Below, piece by piece: positions 27,085 to 36,499 of a stretch of 64,000 nucleotides of DNA; within the stretch, counting starts at the first letter, position 1, and each line of letters starts with the position of its first letter. This DNA is from Rhizobium leguminosarum (GTDB lineage Bacteria > Pseudomonadota > Alphaproteobacteria > Rhizobiales > Rhizobiaceae): the NCBI RefSeq assembly GCF_001652265.1, contig NZ_LWBS01000165.1:1-64000 (forward strand). Reading direction: 5' to 3'. The notes under the pieces were generated by a model. It saw nothing but the letters and a program-made list of their open reading frames with translations. It was not told the origin of the DNA and did no database searches. Position numbers and translations under genes: made by a program.

Positions 27085-28902
27085 TCAGCCGCCCATCGCG
27101 GTCTTCTGCTTTTCGATCCCGCTCGTCATCGATGAGAAAAGACGGTCTGTCTCGGCCGCCGGTGCGGGATAACCGAACGCATAACCCTGCAGGCCGTCGC
27201 AGCCGAGCTGCGCCAGCACGACGGCATGCGCCTCGGTCTCGATGCCCTCGGCGATTACCTCGACATCGAGTGCCTTGGCGATTTCCACGATCGAGCCCAC
27301 CACGCGCCGCTGCTCGGCCGAGCTGACGACCTCTGTGACGAGCTGTCGGTCGATCTTCAACCGCTTCGGCCGGAGCTTGACGAGACCAATGAGCGAGGCA
27401 TGGCCCGATCCAAAATCGTCGATCTCGATGTCGATGCCCATCTGTTTGATATCGCCGATATGATCGCGCAGTTTTTCGTCGCTGTCGTCGAGGAAAATCG
27501 TCTCGACCAGTTCGAAGACGATCACGCCGGGCGGGATATCGAGTTTCCTCAGCTTGTCGATCAGCGCCGGATCAGCAAGACGCGACGCCGAAATATTGAC
27601 AGCGATGCGCGGAACCGCAAGGCCGCGCAACAGCCAGAACAGCCGGTCTTCGAGAACGCTCTTCAGGATCGCCGCGTCGATCTCCGCCGCAAGTCCGTGC
27701 TCATCGGCGATCTTCAGGAATACCCCCGGGGCGAGCACGCCCTTCTCGGGATGTTTCCAGCGCGCCAGCTCCTCGAAGCCGATGACTTCCCGCGTCCGGG
27801 CGTCGAGCTGCACCTGATAATAGGGAAGGATCTGCCCGCGCTCCAGCCCGAGCTTCAGCTCTTCGGCGAGGCGACGCTTGGAGCGCAAATCCTCCTGCAA
27901 TTGCCGTGTGAAGAATTCGACGCGGTTGCGCCCAAGCTTCTTGGCCTGGTAGAGCGCCAGGTCGGATTCGGCAAGCAGGTTGCGCGCCCGCCGTTCGCCG
28001 CTCCAGGAAGCGCCGATCGAGGCGCCGGACTGCAGCATCTCTTGGCCGAAGCGGATCTTCTTCCGCAGCCGGCGCTGGAGATCCTCGGCGATCAGCTTCA
28101 GCTCAGTGAGATCGGTGAAATTGACCAGCACGATGACGAACTCATCGCCGCCAACGCGGGCAACCATGCCATTTACAGGAATGGCAGCGGTGATGCGAAG
28201 TGCTGCGGCCCTGAGCACGGCGTCGCCAGCCGCATGACCGTGGCTGTCGTTGATCTGCTTGAACTGGTCGAGGTCGAGATGAAGGACCGCGAGCGTCGTG
28301 ATGCTCTTGTCGGCCGGCAGCTCCGAAAGCCGCTTGTCGAGAAGGCGCCGGTTCGGCAAGCCGGTGAGATAGTCGTGATCGGCGACATGCTCGATGCGAG
28401 CATTGCTTTCCTCGAGCGCCAGCGCCCTCGCCTCGGCCACCACCTTTTGCCGCGCCAGTTCCGCGTTGAGCAGTACGTCGGCCGTCACATCCCATTCGGC
28501 GCCGATGAAGGAAGGCAGCCCCTCCGCATCGACATAGAAATGCGCTCGCGAACGCAAATGGCGGATTTCGCCGCTCGGCAGCACGATGCGGAATTGTGAG
28601 TTATAGGCGCCGCGCGTCGTTATCGCCTGCTCGAAGTCGCGTTCGGCCCGCTCGCGATCATCGGGATGGATGGCATTCGACCAGAGCGATGCCGGCACCA
28701 GCCGGCAGGTCTCGCCGGTCTCGTAAAGACGATGCATCTGTGCATCCCACACGATCCCGCCCTGCTCGATGCTGTGCTCCCAGACACCGATCTGGGATGC
28801 ATCGAGAGCGAGTTCGAGCCGACGCAGAAGATCCTGGAACTCCCGTTCGGATCGTGTGGCTTTGTTCTCTGGCAACGCGGTCCCAGCCTTGGAAGCTTGC
28901 AT
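27085..28902 (-). CDS. PAS-GGDEF-EAL cyclic-di-GMP signalling protein
   Basis: 605 residues, no membrane segment. A PAS fold lies at about 25-140 (LELALDASQIGVWEH...RIVLPSGEIRHLRSRAHF). A GGDEF domain lies at about 175-335 with an intact active site, ARVGGDEFVIVL, but no RxxD inhibitory site before it. An EAL domain lies at about 345-590. The EAL signature itself reads GFEELARWKHP (EEL for EAL), while other catalytic positions look kept (NISASRL, IDDFGSGHASL, KIDRQLV, AEGIETE). It probably makes and/or degrades cyclic-di-GMP under PAS control; which activity dominates is unclear. A CTAG-rich motif at 28944-28968 lies just upstream. Confidence 0.9.
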   Translation of the reverse strand: MQASKAGTALPENKATRSEREFQDLLRRLELALDASQIGVWEHSIEQGGIVWDAQMHRLYETGETCRLVPASLWSNAIHPDDRERAERDFEQAITTRGAYNSQFRIVLPSGEIRHLRSRAHFYVDAEGLPSFIGAEWDVTADVLLNAELARQKVVAEARALALEESNARIEHVADHDYLTGLPNRRLLDKRLSELPADKSITTLAVLHLDLDQFKQINDSHGHAAGDAVLRAAALRITAAIPVNGMVARVGGDEFVIVLVNFTDLTELKLIAEDLQRRLRKKIRFGQEMLQSGASIGASWSGERRARNLLAESDLALYQAKKLGRNRVEFFTRQLQEDLRSKRRLAEELKLGLERGQILPYYQVQLDARTREVIGFEELARWKHPEKGVLAPGVFLKIADEHGLAAEIDAAILKSVLEDRLFWLLRGLAVPRIAVNISASRLADPALIDKLRKLDIPPGVIVFELVETIFLDDSDEKLRDHIGDIKQMGIDIEIDDFGSGHASLIGLVKLRPKRLKIDRQLVTEVVSSAEQRRVVGSIVEIAKALDVEVIAEGIETEAHAVVLAQLGCDGLQGYAFGYPAPAAETDRLFSSMTSGIEKQKTAMGG

Positions 28903-28943
28903 AACGGCAATATGGTCTCAGGGCGGCATTAATGAAGCCTTGT

Positions 28944-28968
28944 CCTAGTGACCGAACTAGTGACTAGG
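28944..28968. promoter_or_regulatory. CTAG-rich repeat, candidate operator
   Basis: CCTAGT (28944-28949) and ACTAGG (28963-28968) are inverted repeats. Within them CTAGTGAC occurs twice, 12 bp apart, and there are three CTAG tetramers in 25 bp, a tetramer rare in most proteobacterial DNA. It lies 42 bp upstream of the GGDEF-EAL start, so it may bind a regulator. Confidence 0.45.
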
Positions 28969-29032
28969 TGAACTGTTCGTTACGACCTCCCCTTTTGGAT
29001 CAAAGGACTTGCAGTCGACGGCAGCTTCAAGA

Positions 29033-30817
29033 TCAGTGGTTGTGCCGCGGCGGATTTTTCGCGATCTGGCGGAATTCCGCCGCTCCCTCCAGCACCGCAC
29101 CATCCGACAACTGCGTAACCGAGCGGCGATAGATCTGCTGCCATGGCGTCGCATCCGCCGGCACCGGCGGGATGCCATCGCCCTTGCGCCGTTCGATCTC
29201 TGCGTCATCGACCAGCATGTCGCAGCGCCCGCGGTTGAAGTCGATGCGGATGATATCGCCGGTACGAAGCCAGGCGAGGCCGCCGCCGGCGGCACTTTCC
29301 GGCGAGGCGTTGAGGATCGAAGGGCTGTCGGCCGTGCCCGATTGGCGCCCGTCGCCGATCGTCGGCAGGCTGCGGATGCCGCGCTTCAGGAGATGATCCG
29401 GCGGCTGCATGTTGACGACCTCAGCCGAACCCGGCCAGCCGATCGGCCCGGCGCCGCGGATGACGAGGATGGTATTTTCGTCGATGCCGAGTTCGGGATC
29501 GTTGATGCGCTTGTGATAGTCCTCGGAACCGTCGAAGACCACCGCTTTGCCCTCGAAGACGCCTTCACGCCCGGGTTCCTCAAGGTAGCGCCGGCGGAAA
29601 TCCTCCGAGACCACACTCATCTTCATGATCGCGAAATCGAAAAGATTGCCTTTGAGAACGAGGAAGCCCGCCCGCTCCTTCAGCGGGCAGGCGAACGGCG
29701 TGATGACCTCACGGTCGCGCGCTTCCTTGCCCTCTAGGTTCTCGGCCATGGTCCTGCCCGTCACCGTGCGACAGTTGCCGTCGAGCTTTCCGGCCTGCAG
29801 CAGTTCCCACATGATCGCCGGCGTGCCGCCGGCCCGATGGAAGCGCTCGCCGAGATAGGCGCCGGCCGGCTGGACATTGGCCAGCAGCGGAATATCGAAG
29901 CCGTGCACCTGCCAGTCGTCGGGATAGAGTTCGACGCCGGCGTGCTTCGCCATCGCGGCCAAATGCGGCTGCGCATTGGTCGAGCCGCCGATCGCCGAAT
30001 TGGTGCGGATCGCATTCAGGAAAGCCTCGCGCGTCAGGATATCCGACGGCTTCAGATCCTCGAACACGATCTCGACGGCACGCCGCCCGGTGCGGTACGC
30101 CATCTGGCCGCGCTCGCGGTAAGCGGCCGGAATGGCGCCGCAGCCGGTCAGCGAAAGGCCGAGCGCCTCGGCCAGCGCATTCATCGTCGAAGCGGTGCCC
30201 ATCGTATTGCAGTGGCCGACGGAGGGAGCCGAGTCGAGCGCCGCCTGAAGAAACTCTTCCCGATTGATCTCGCCTGCCGCATATTTCCGCCGCATCCGCC
30301 AGATCACCGTCCCAGAGCCCGCCAGCTCCCCCTCGTGCCAACCGTCGAGCATCGGCCCTCCGGAGAGCACGATCGCCGGAATATCGACCGTCGAAGCAGC
30401 CATGATCGCTGAAGGCGTGGTCTTGTCGCAGCCGGTGGTCAGCACGACACCGTCGAGCGGATAGCCGTAGAGGATTTCGACGAGGCCGAGATAGGCGAGA
30501 TTGCGGTCGAGTGCCGCCGTCGGGCGCTTGCAATTCTCGAAGATCGGATGCGTCGGAAACTCGATCGGAATGCCGCCGGCATCGCGGATGCCGTCGCGCA
30601 CCCGCTTGGCAAGCTCGACATGCACTCTGTTGCAAGGTGTGAGATCGCTGCCGCTCTGGGCAATCCCGATGACCGGCTTGCCGGAGCGCAGCTCTTCCGG
30701 CGTGATGCCGTAATTCATGAAGCGCTCGAGATAGAGCGCTGCCATGTCGATATGGTCGGGATTGTCAAACCAGTCCTGCGAACGCAGGCGCCGCTTCGGC
30801 GAATGGCTGTCCGTCAC
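29033..30817 (-). CDS. xylD: D-xylonate dehydratase (IlvD/Edd family)
   Basis: A 594-residue Fe-S dehydratase. The sequence closely parallels Caulobacter xylonate dehydratase as I recall it: SQDWFDNPDHIDMAALYLER near the start, TGCDKTTPSAIMAASTV, GHCNTMGTASTMNALAEALG and a PRHNH end. Cluster-ligand Cys candidates are in TPCNRVH, TTGCDKT and GHCNTMG. It dehydrates D-xylonate to 2-keto-3-deoxy-xylonate in non-phosphorylative pentose breakdown; a related sugar acid is possible. Its GTG start at 30817 overlaps the stop of the upstream dehydrogenase gene (GTGA), so the two are translationally coupled. Confidence 0.85.
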   Translation of the reverse strand: MTDSHSPKRRLRSQDWFDNPDHIDMAALYLERFMNYGITPEELRSGKPVIGIAQSGSDLTPCNRVHVELAKRVRDGIRDAGGIPIEFPTHPIFENCKRPTAALDRNLAYLGLVEILYGYPLDGVVLTTGCDKTTPSAIMAASTVDIPAIVLSGGPMLDGWHEGELAGSGTVIWRMRRKYAAGEINREEFLQAALDSAPSVGHCNTMGTASTMNALAEALGLSLTGCGAIPAAYRERGQMAYRTGRRAVEIVFEDLKPSDILTREAFLNAIRTNSAIGGSTNAQPHLAAMAKHAGVELYPDDWQVHGFDIPLLANVQPAGAYLGERFHRAGGTPAIMWELLQAGKLDGNCRTVTGRTMAENLEGKEARDREVITPFACPLKERAGFLVLKGNLFDFAIMKMSVVSEDFRRRYLEEPGREGVFEGKAVVFDGSEDYHKRINDPELGIDENTILVIRGAGPIGWPGSAEVVNMQPPDHLLKRGIRSLPTIGDGRQSGTADSPSILNASPESAAGGGLAWLRTGDIIRIDFNRGRCDMLVDDAEIERRKGDGIPPVPADATPWQQIYRRSVTQLSDGAVLEGAAEFRQIAKNPPRHNH

Positions 30818-31725
30818 TGTTTTTCTCCCGGCCGGGCATTCTTCTCTTCGAGATGGAGGAGCAGGCCACTGTGATCCTTTTCGCCATTGCCATTGGCGAC
30901 GAATTCGCTGAATTCGGCATGCACCGCCGCCGTCAGCGGCAGCGTCAGCGACAGGGTCTTGGCCGTCTCCATGGCGGCGTTCAGATCCTTCAGCTGGTTG
31001 CTGGACGAACCGCCTGGGGTAAATTGCCGCTCGACCATGCGCTTGCCGTGGAGTTCGAGGACGCGGCTCTCGGCAAAGCCGCCGCGAATGGCATCTCGGA
31101 AGGCGGCCGGCGAGCCGCCGCCAGCTTCGATCAGCATCATCGCTTCGGCGACGGCGCCGATCGTCACCGCGACGATCTGCTGGTTGGCGAGCTTGGCGAG
31201 CTGGCCTGCCCCGGTCGGACCGACGCGGGTCACCCGCCCCATCGGCGCAAAGATATCCGCAAGCCGGTCGATGACGTCCTCGTCGCCACCCGCCATGATG
31301 GCGAGCGTACCGGCTTCAGCCCCGACGACGCCGCCGGATACCGGCGCATCGACGTGATCGACGCCGCGGTCGGCAAGCCTCGCCGAATTGTCACGGGCGA
31401 AATGCGGGGCAATCGAACTCATGTCGATGACGATAGCACCAGGCGTCATCGCATCGACCGCGCCGCGGTCGAACAACACGTCCTTCACCGCCTCGGCGTT
31501 GGTCAGCATGGTGATGACGACATCGGTGCCTGAAACGGCATCCGCCGGTGTTTTCGCGCAGATCGCACCGTCTCCCGCAAGTGCCTCGGCCTTGCCGGGA
31601 TCGCGATTCCAGACGGTGACGGCAAAGCCCGCGCCAAGCAGCCGGCGAGCCATCGGCGCCCCCATCAGGCCCGTGCCGAGAAAGGCGATCCGCCTGCCGT
31701 CATGAGCTTTCCCCGAACCTGTCAT
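30814..31725 (-). CDS. Beta-hydroxyacid dehydrogenase (3-hydroxyisobutyrate dehydrogenase family)
   Basis: A 303-residue NAD(P)-dependent enzyme. The Rossmann motif is FLGTGLMGAPMARRLLGAG, the substrate motif DAPVSGGVVGAEAGTLAIM, and the catalytic Lys lies in GQLAKLANQQIV. The family includes 3-hydroxyisobutyrate dehydrogenase and tartronate semialdehyde reductase. Coupling with xylD suggests it acts on an aldehyde or hydroxyacid from sugar-acid breakdown (inference). Confidence 0.85.
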   Translation of the reverse strand: MTGSGKAHDGRRIAFLGTGLMGAPMARRLLGAGFAVTVWNRDPGKAEALAGDGAICAKTPADAVSGTDVVITMLTNAEAVKDVLFDRGAVDAMTPGAIVIDMSSIAPHFARDNSARLADRGVDHVDAPVSGGVVGAEAGTLAIMAGGDEDVIDRLADIFAPMGRVTRVGPTGAGQLAKLANQQIVAVTIGAVAEAMMLIEAGGGSPAAFRDAIRGGFAESRVLELHGKRMVERQFTPGGSSSNQLKDLNAAMETAKTLSLTLPLTAAVHAEFSEFVANGNGEKDHSGLLLHLEEKNARPGEKQ

Positions 31726-31884
31726 TCAGTCCTCCCAACTGTTGTCCGTCTTTGATAGTCCCCTCGCCCACCGTTGCAAACCGTTTTGACGGGACGTAAC
31801 GCGTATTTGTGGTGTGTCCTTAGATGCGGATGATGTCGTCCGAAAACCGCGCGCACTTTTCGGCTCCATGCTCTGAAAACGATA

Positions 31885-31910
31885 CGGGCGAGAACCGAAG
31901 TTCCCGCCCG
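31885..31910 (-). terminator. Hairpin terminator after RND pump gene
   Basis: CGGGCG (31885-31890) pairs with CGCCCG (31905-31910), continued by GAAC/GTTC around a CGAA loop. On the minus strand TTTT follows a few bases later. It lies 32 bp past the RND gene stop. Confidence 0.65.
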
Positions 31911-31941
31911 ATTTACCCGACAAAGGAAGGTTGAATTCCGT

Positions 31942-34900
31942 TTATTCCGCCGCGAGCCGGATGACCTCCGCCTCTTCTTCCTTGTGTTCGTCCGGCTTGT
32001 GCTGGACGAGCGGGCGGTTGCCAGTCAACCGCCGCAGCAGCACGTAGAAGACAGGCGTCATGAAGATGCCGAAGAAGGTCACGCCGATCATGCCCGAGAA
32101 GACCGCGACACCCATGGCCGCGCGCATTTCCGAGCCGGCGCCAGTGGAGACGACGAGCGGCACGACGCCCATGATGAAGGCGAGCGAGGTCATGAGGATC
32201 GGGCGAAGGCGAAGGCGGCTGGCCTCGATCGCGGCCTCCCGCGGTGTCCTTCCCTCGAACTCCAGTTCGCGGGCGAATTCCACGATAAGGATGGCGTTCT
32301 TCGCGGATAGGCCGACAAGCACCACCAGACCGATTTGAGTGAAGATATTGTTGTCTCCACCGGTGAGCCAGACGCCGGTCAAGGCAGCCAGAACACCCAT
32401 CGGCACGATCATGATGATCGCAAGCGGCAGCGTCAGGCTTTCATACTGGGCGGCCAGCACCAGGAAGACGAGCAGCAGAGCCAGCGGGAAGACGACGATA
32501 CTGGAGTTGCCGGCAAGGATCTGCTGGTAGGTCAGATCCGTCCATTCGAAGTCGATGCCCGCAGGCAGCGTTTCGTGAAGGATCTTCTCGATTGCCGCCT
32601 GCGCCTGGCCGGACGAGAAGCCCGGTGCCGGGCCGCCGTTGATGTCGGCGGCAAGGAAGCCGTTGTAGCGGTTTGCGCGCTCAGGACCAGTGCTCGGCTC
32701 CACCTTCAGCAAGGCCGAAAGCGGGATCATCTCACCCGATGCCGAACGGACCTTCAACTGGCCGATATCTTCCGGCTGGGCGCGGAATTTCGCATCGGCC
32801 TGCACACGGACGCTGTAGGTGCGGCCGAAAGCGTTGAAGTCGTTCACATAGAGCGAGCCGAGATAGATCTGCAGCGTTTGGAAGACGTCGGTGACGGAAA
32901 CTCCGAGCTGCTCGGCCTTGGCACGGTCGAGATCGGCGTAGAGCTGCGGCACGTTGATCTGGAAGCTGGAGAACAGCCCGGCGAGTTCAGGCGTTTGATA
33001 GGCCTTTGCAAGCACTGCCTTGGTCGCCTCGTCGAGTGCCTGGTTGCCGAGGCCCGCACGATCCTCGATCTGCAGCTTGAAGCCGCCTGTCGTGCCGAGA
33101 CCATTGACCGGCGGCGGCGGGAACATGGCGATGAAGGCATCCTGGATGACGCCGAACTTCTGATTCAGCGCCATGGCGATTGCGCCGCCCGAGAGATCAG
33201 GCGTCTTGCGCTCCTCGAAGTCCTTCAGCGTCACAAAGACGATGCCGGCATTCGAGGAGTTGGTGAAGCCGTTGATCGACAGGCCTGGGAAGGCGATCGC
33301 ATTGGCAACGCCCGGCTGCGCCAACGCGATGTCGGTCATGCGCTTGATGACGTCCTCCGTGCGGTCGAGGCTTGCGGCATCCGGCAACTGGGCGAAGCCG
33401 ATCAGATACTGCTTGTCCTGCGACGGCACGAAGCCGCCGGGAACCGTGCTGAACAGACTGTAGGTCGCACCGACCAGTGCCAGATAGATCACCATGACGA
33501 TGCTCTTGCGCGACAAGAGCCCACCCACGCCCCTGCCGTAGGCATTCGAGCCCGCGCCGAAGACACGGTTGAAGCCGCGGAAGAACCAACCGAAGATGGC
33601 GTCCATGAACCGCGTCAGCCAGTCCTTCGGCTGATCATGGCCCTTCAGGAGGAGGGCTGCCAGCGCCGGAGACAGGGTGAGCGAGTTGAAGGCCGAGATG
33701 ACGGTCGAGATTGCGATCGTCAGCGCGAACTGGCGATAAAACTGACCCGACAGGCCGGAGATGAAAGCGAGCGGCACGAAGACTGCGACGAGCACCAGCG
33801 CGATCGCGACGATCGGACCGGAGACTTCCTTCATCGCCTTGTAGGTAGCAGCCCGCGGCGACAAGCCTTGTTCGATATTGCGCTCGACATTTTCGACCAC
33901 GACGATCGCGTCGTCGACGACGATACCGATCGCAAGCACCAGGCCGAACAGACTGAGCGCGTTGATCGAGAAGCCGAAGACATACATGACCGCGAAGGTG
34001 CCGATAATCGATACCGGTACCGCGATCAGCGGGATGATCGAGGCGCGCCACGTCTGCAGGAAGAGGATGACGACGAGGACGACGAGAGCAATGGCTTCGA
34101 GCAGCGTGTCGATGACCTTCTCGATCGAGGCGCGCACGAATTTCGTCGTATCGTAGACGATCTCGTATTTGACACCGGCAGGCATGGCGAGCTGCAGCTG
34201 ATCCATGGTCGCGTTCACATTGTCCGCGATTTCGATCGCGTTCGAACCCGGCGCCTGCAGGACAGCGACGGCGACGGCCGGCTTGCCGTCGAGCAGCGAA
34301 CGCAGCGTATAGTCCGCAGCACCGAGTTCGATGCGGGCGACATCGCGAAGGCGGGTGATCTCGCCATTGGCGCCCGTCTTGACGATGATGTTGCCGAATT
34401 CCTCAGGCGTGCGCAGGCGGCCCTGCGCATTGACGTTGAGCTGCAGGTCCACACCGGGCTGGCTTGGCGATGCGCCGATGATACCAGCGGCGGCCTGGAT
34501 GTTCTGGGAGCTGATCGCGCTGCTGATGTCGCTGGCGGCGAGATTGTGCTCGGCGGCCTTCTGTGGGTCGATCCAGACACGCATGGAATAGTCGCCGGCA
34601 CCGAAGACCTGCACCTGACCGACGCCTGCAATGCGGGCGAGCCGATCCTTGATGTTCAGGGTCGCGTAGTTGCGAAGATAGGTGATGTCGTGATCGCCCC
34701 CGTCAGAGACGAGGTTGACGACCATGATGAAGTTGGGCGAGCTCTTGACTGTCGTGATGCCGAGCGAACGGACTTCCGCCGGCAGGCGCGGTTCGGCTTG
34801 GCTGACGCGGTTCTGCACGAGCTGCTGCGCCTTGTCAGGGTCGGTGCCGAGCTTGAAGGTGACGGTGACGTTGAGCACACCGTCTGATGTCGCCTGGCTG

Positions 34901-35142
34901 GCCATGTAGAGCATGCCTTCGACGCCGTTGATCTGCTCTTCGAGCGGCGTTGCCACCGTTTCGGCGATGACGGACGGGTTGGCGCCGGGATAGGTGGCGC
35001 GCACGACGATCGACGGCGGCACGACTTCCGGATATTCGGAAATCGGCAGCGCGCGCAGGCCGATCAGGCCGGCAACCAGGATGAGGACCGAAAGAACACC
35101 GGCAAAGACCGGGCGGTCGACAAAGAATCTGGAGATGTTCAT
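31942..35142 (-). CDS. RND multidrug efflux transporter (HAE-1, AcrB/MexB-like)
   Basis: A 1066-residue inner-membrane proton-driven drug pump of full length. The fourth membrane helix carries the paired Asp of the proton relay (IGIVVDDAIVVVENVERN), and helix 10 the Lys (LSAKNAILIVEFARELEF). The large periplasmic loops have the usual porter pattern (GAGDYSMRVWIDPQKAAEHN). It needs an adaptor (35263-36453) and an outer-membrane TolC-type channel, which is not encoded here. The substrate is unknown. It differs clearly in sequence from the second pump at 47494-50682. Confidence 0.94.
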   Translation of the reverse strand: MNISRFFVDRPVFAGVLSVLILVAGLIGLRALPISEYPEVVPPSIVVRATYPGANPSVIAETVATPLEEQINGVEGMLYMASQATSDGVLNVTVTFKLGTDPDKAQQLVQNRVSQAEPRLPAEVRSLGITTVKSSPNFIMVVNLVSDGGDHDITYLRNYATLNIKDRLARIAGVGQVQVFGAGDYSMRVWIDPQKAAEHNLAASDISSAISSQNIQAAAGIIGASPSQPGVDLQLNVNAQGRLRTPEEFGNIIVKTGANGEITRLRDVARIELGAADYTLRSLLDGKPAVAVAVLQAPGSNAIEIADNVNATMDQLQLAMPAGVKYEIVYDTTKFVRASIEKVIDTLLEAIALVVLVVILFLQTWRASIIPLIAVPVSIIGTFAVMYVFGFSINALSLFGLVLAIGIVVDDAIVVVENVERNIEQGLSPRAATYKAMKEVSGPIVAIALVLVAVFVPLAFISGLSGQFYRQFALTIAISTVISAFNSLTLSPALAALLLKGHDQPKDWLTRFMDAIFGWFFRGFNRVFGAGSNAYGRGVGGLLSRKSIVMVIYLALVGATYSLFSTVPGGFVPSQDKQYLIGFAQLPDAASLDRTEDVIKRMTDIALAQPGVANAIAFPGLSINGFTNSSNAGIVFVTLKDFEERKTPDLSGGAIAMALNQKFGVIQDAFIAMFPPPPVNGLGTTGGFKLQIEDRAGLGNQALDEATKAVLAKAYQTPELAGLFSSFQINVPQLYADLDRAKAEQLGVSVTDVFQTLQIYLGSLYVNDFNAFGRTYSVRVQADAKFRAQPEDIGQLKVRSASGEMIPLSALLKVEPSTGPERANRYNGFLAADINGGPAPGFSSGQAQAAIEKILHETLPAGIDFEWTDLTYQQILAGNSSIVVFPLALLLVFLVLAAQYESLTLPLAIIMIVPMGVLAALTGVWLTGGDNNIFTQIGLVVLVGLSAKNAILIVEFARELEFEGRTPREAAIEASRLRLRPILMTSLAFIMGVVPLVVSTGAGSEMRAAMGVAVFSGMIGVTFFGIFMTPVFYVLLRRLTGNRPLVQHKPDEHKEEEAEVIRLAAE

Positions 35143-35262
35143 ATCAAAGCCCTCTCCGGGGTGAACATGGATGCAAAGTCCCTCCCCGGCGGTTCAGGAG
35201 CCTCGCCGGCGGGTCATATCACTTCAGGTATCGGCCCTCCCCCGGAGGGGAAGGCGAAGTCT

Positions 35263-36453
35263 TTACTGCGCGGTCGCGACCTTCTCTTCCATCTGAGGCG
35301 CGACGACTGCGCCTGGGCGGATGCGCTGTAGACCGTTGACGACGATCTTCTCGCCGATGTTCAGGCCGCTTTCGACAACCCGCTGGCCGTCAGCCAGCGT
35401 GCCGAGTTGGACCTGCCGATAGGCGACCTTGTTCTCGCCATCGACGACGAAGACGAACTTCTTGTCCTGGTCGGTGCCGACCGCACGGTCGCTGATGACG
35501 ATCTTGTTCTCGGCCTTCGGCTGGCCCATGCGCACCCGCACGAACTGACCGGGGATGAGACGCCCGCCCGGATTATCGAAGACGGCGCGTACGCCGATCG
35601 TGCCGCTTGATGCATCAACCTCGTTGTCGATCAGCTGCAGCTTGCCCTTGATCGGCGTGCCTGTGTCGGTCAGCGTGCCGACCTCGACCGGGATCTGCTC
35701 GACGGCAGGCAGGGCGCTATCCGTCTGCGGAAGCTGGGCAAGCGCGCGCGTCACCATCTCTTCGCTGGCATTGAAGCTCGCATAGATCGGATCGACGGAA
35801 ACGAGCGTCGTCAGCGCCGGCGAGGTCGAACCGGCAGCGACGAGGTTACCGGCCGTCACCTCGATCTTGCCGATGCGGCCGGAAACCGGAGCCCGCACCT
35901 GCGTATAATCGAGATCGAGCTGGGCCGACTGCAGTGCGGCCTGCGCGGAGCGCAGCCCCGCCTGAGCCTCGGCCAGCGAACTCTGACGCTGATCGAGATC
36001 ACTCTGGGAGATGGTGCGGTTGTCGGAAAGCCGACGGCCGCGGTCGAGTTCAGTCTGCGCCAGGCTGACCTTGGCTTCGGCCGAAGCGACCTGGCCTTGC
36101 GCCTGCGCCACGCTCGCCTGATAGGGGGCCGGGTCGATGGTGAAGAGCAGGTCGCCCTGCTTCACCAGCGCCCCTTCACGGAAAGCCACCGACAGGATGG
36201 CGCCGGCAACACGGGAACGCACCTGCACACGGTCGACGGCTTCCAGACGGCCGGAGAAATTCTCCCAGGCCGTCACATCGTGCGCCGCAACGACGGCCAC
36301 CGTCACCGGCACAGCGGGAGCCTGTGCAGGGGCGGAAGCGGCCGTGGCGGTCGTGCTCATCGGCAATTCGAAAAACAATGCGGCGCCGGAAACGGACGCA
36401 ACAAGGCCTATGCCGGCGCCCACCAGGGCCCAGCGCTTCTTTCTGGACGTCAT
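35263..36453 (-). CDS. RND efflux periplasmic adaptor (membrane fusion protein)
   Basis: A 396-residue HlyD/AcrA-type adaptor. N-terminal anchor or signal segment at about residues 8-27 (no lipobox Cys). Then a biotinyl-lipoyl half (VRSRVAGAILSVAFREGALVKQGD), an alpha-helical hairpin (about 105-170), and beta-barrel and membrane-proximal domains. It bridges the pump at 31942-35142 to an outer-membrane channel. It lies 120 bp upstream of the pump gene and 46 bp after the hydrolase-like gene, suggesting one operon. Confidence 0.93.
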   Translation of the reverse strand: MTSRKKRWALVGAGIGLVASVSGAALFFELPMSTTATAASAPAQAPAVPVTVAVVAAHDVTAWENFSGRLEAVDRVQVRSRVAGAILSVAFREGALVKQGDLLFTIDPAPYQASVAQAQGQVASAEAKVSLAQTELDRGRRLSDNRTISQSDLDQRQSSLAEAQAGLRSAQAALQSAQLDLDYTQVRAPVSGRIGKIEVTAGNLVAAGSTSPALTTLVSVDPIYASFNASEEMVTRALAQLPQTDSALPAVEQIPVEVGTLTDTGTPIKGKLQLIDNEVDASSGTIGVRAVFDNPGGRLIPGQFVRVRMGQPKAENKIVISDRAVGTDQDKKFVFVVDGENKVAYRQVQLGTLADGQRVVESGLNIGEKIVVNGLQRIRPGAVVAPQMEEKVATAQ

Positions 36454-36499
36454 CGGTACTCTCCTTACGGCTCAAGGCCGCCGAAATATCAGGTCTTCT

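Noticed and set aside
27226..28599. A 457-codon plus-strand open frame
   Set aside because: It is antisense to the GGDEF-EAL gene; composition is an artefact of the opposite coding frame.
32335..34887. An 850-codon plus-strand open frame
   Set aside because: It is antisense to the RND pump gene, is full of Arg, Asp and Gln without any fold, and has no ribosome site.
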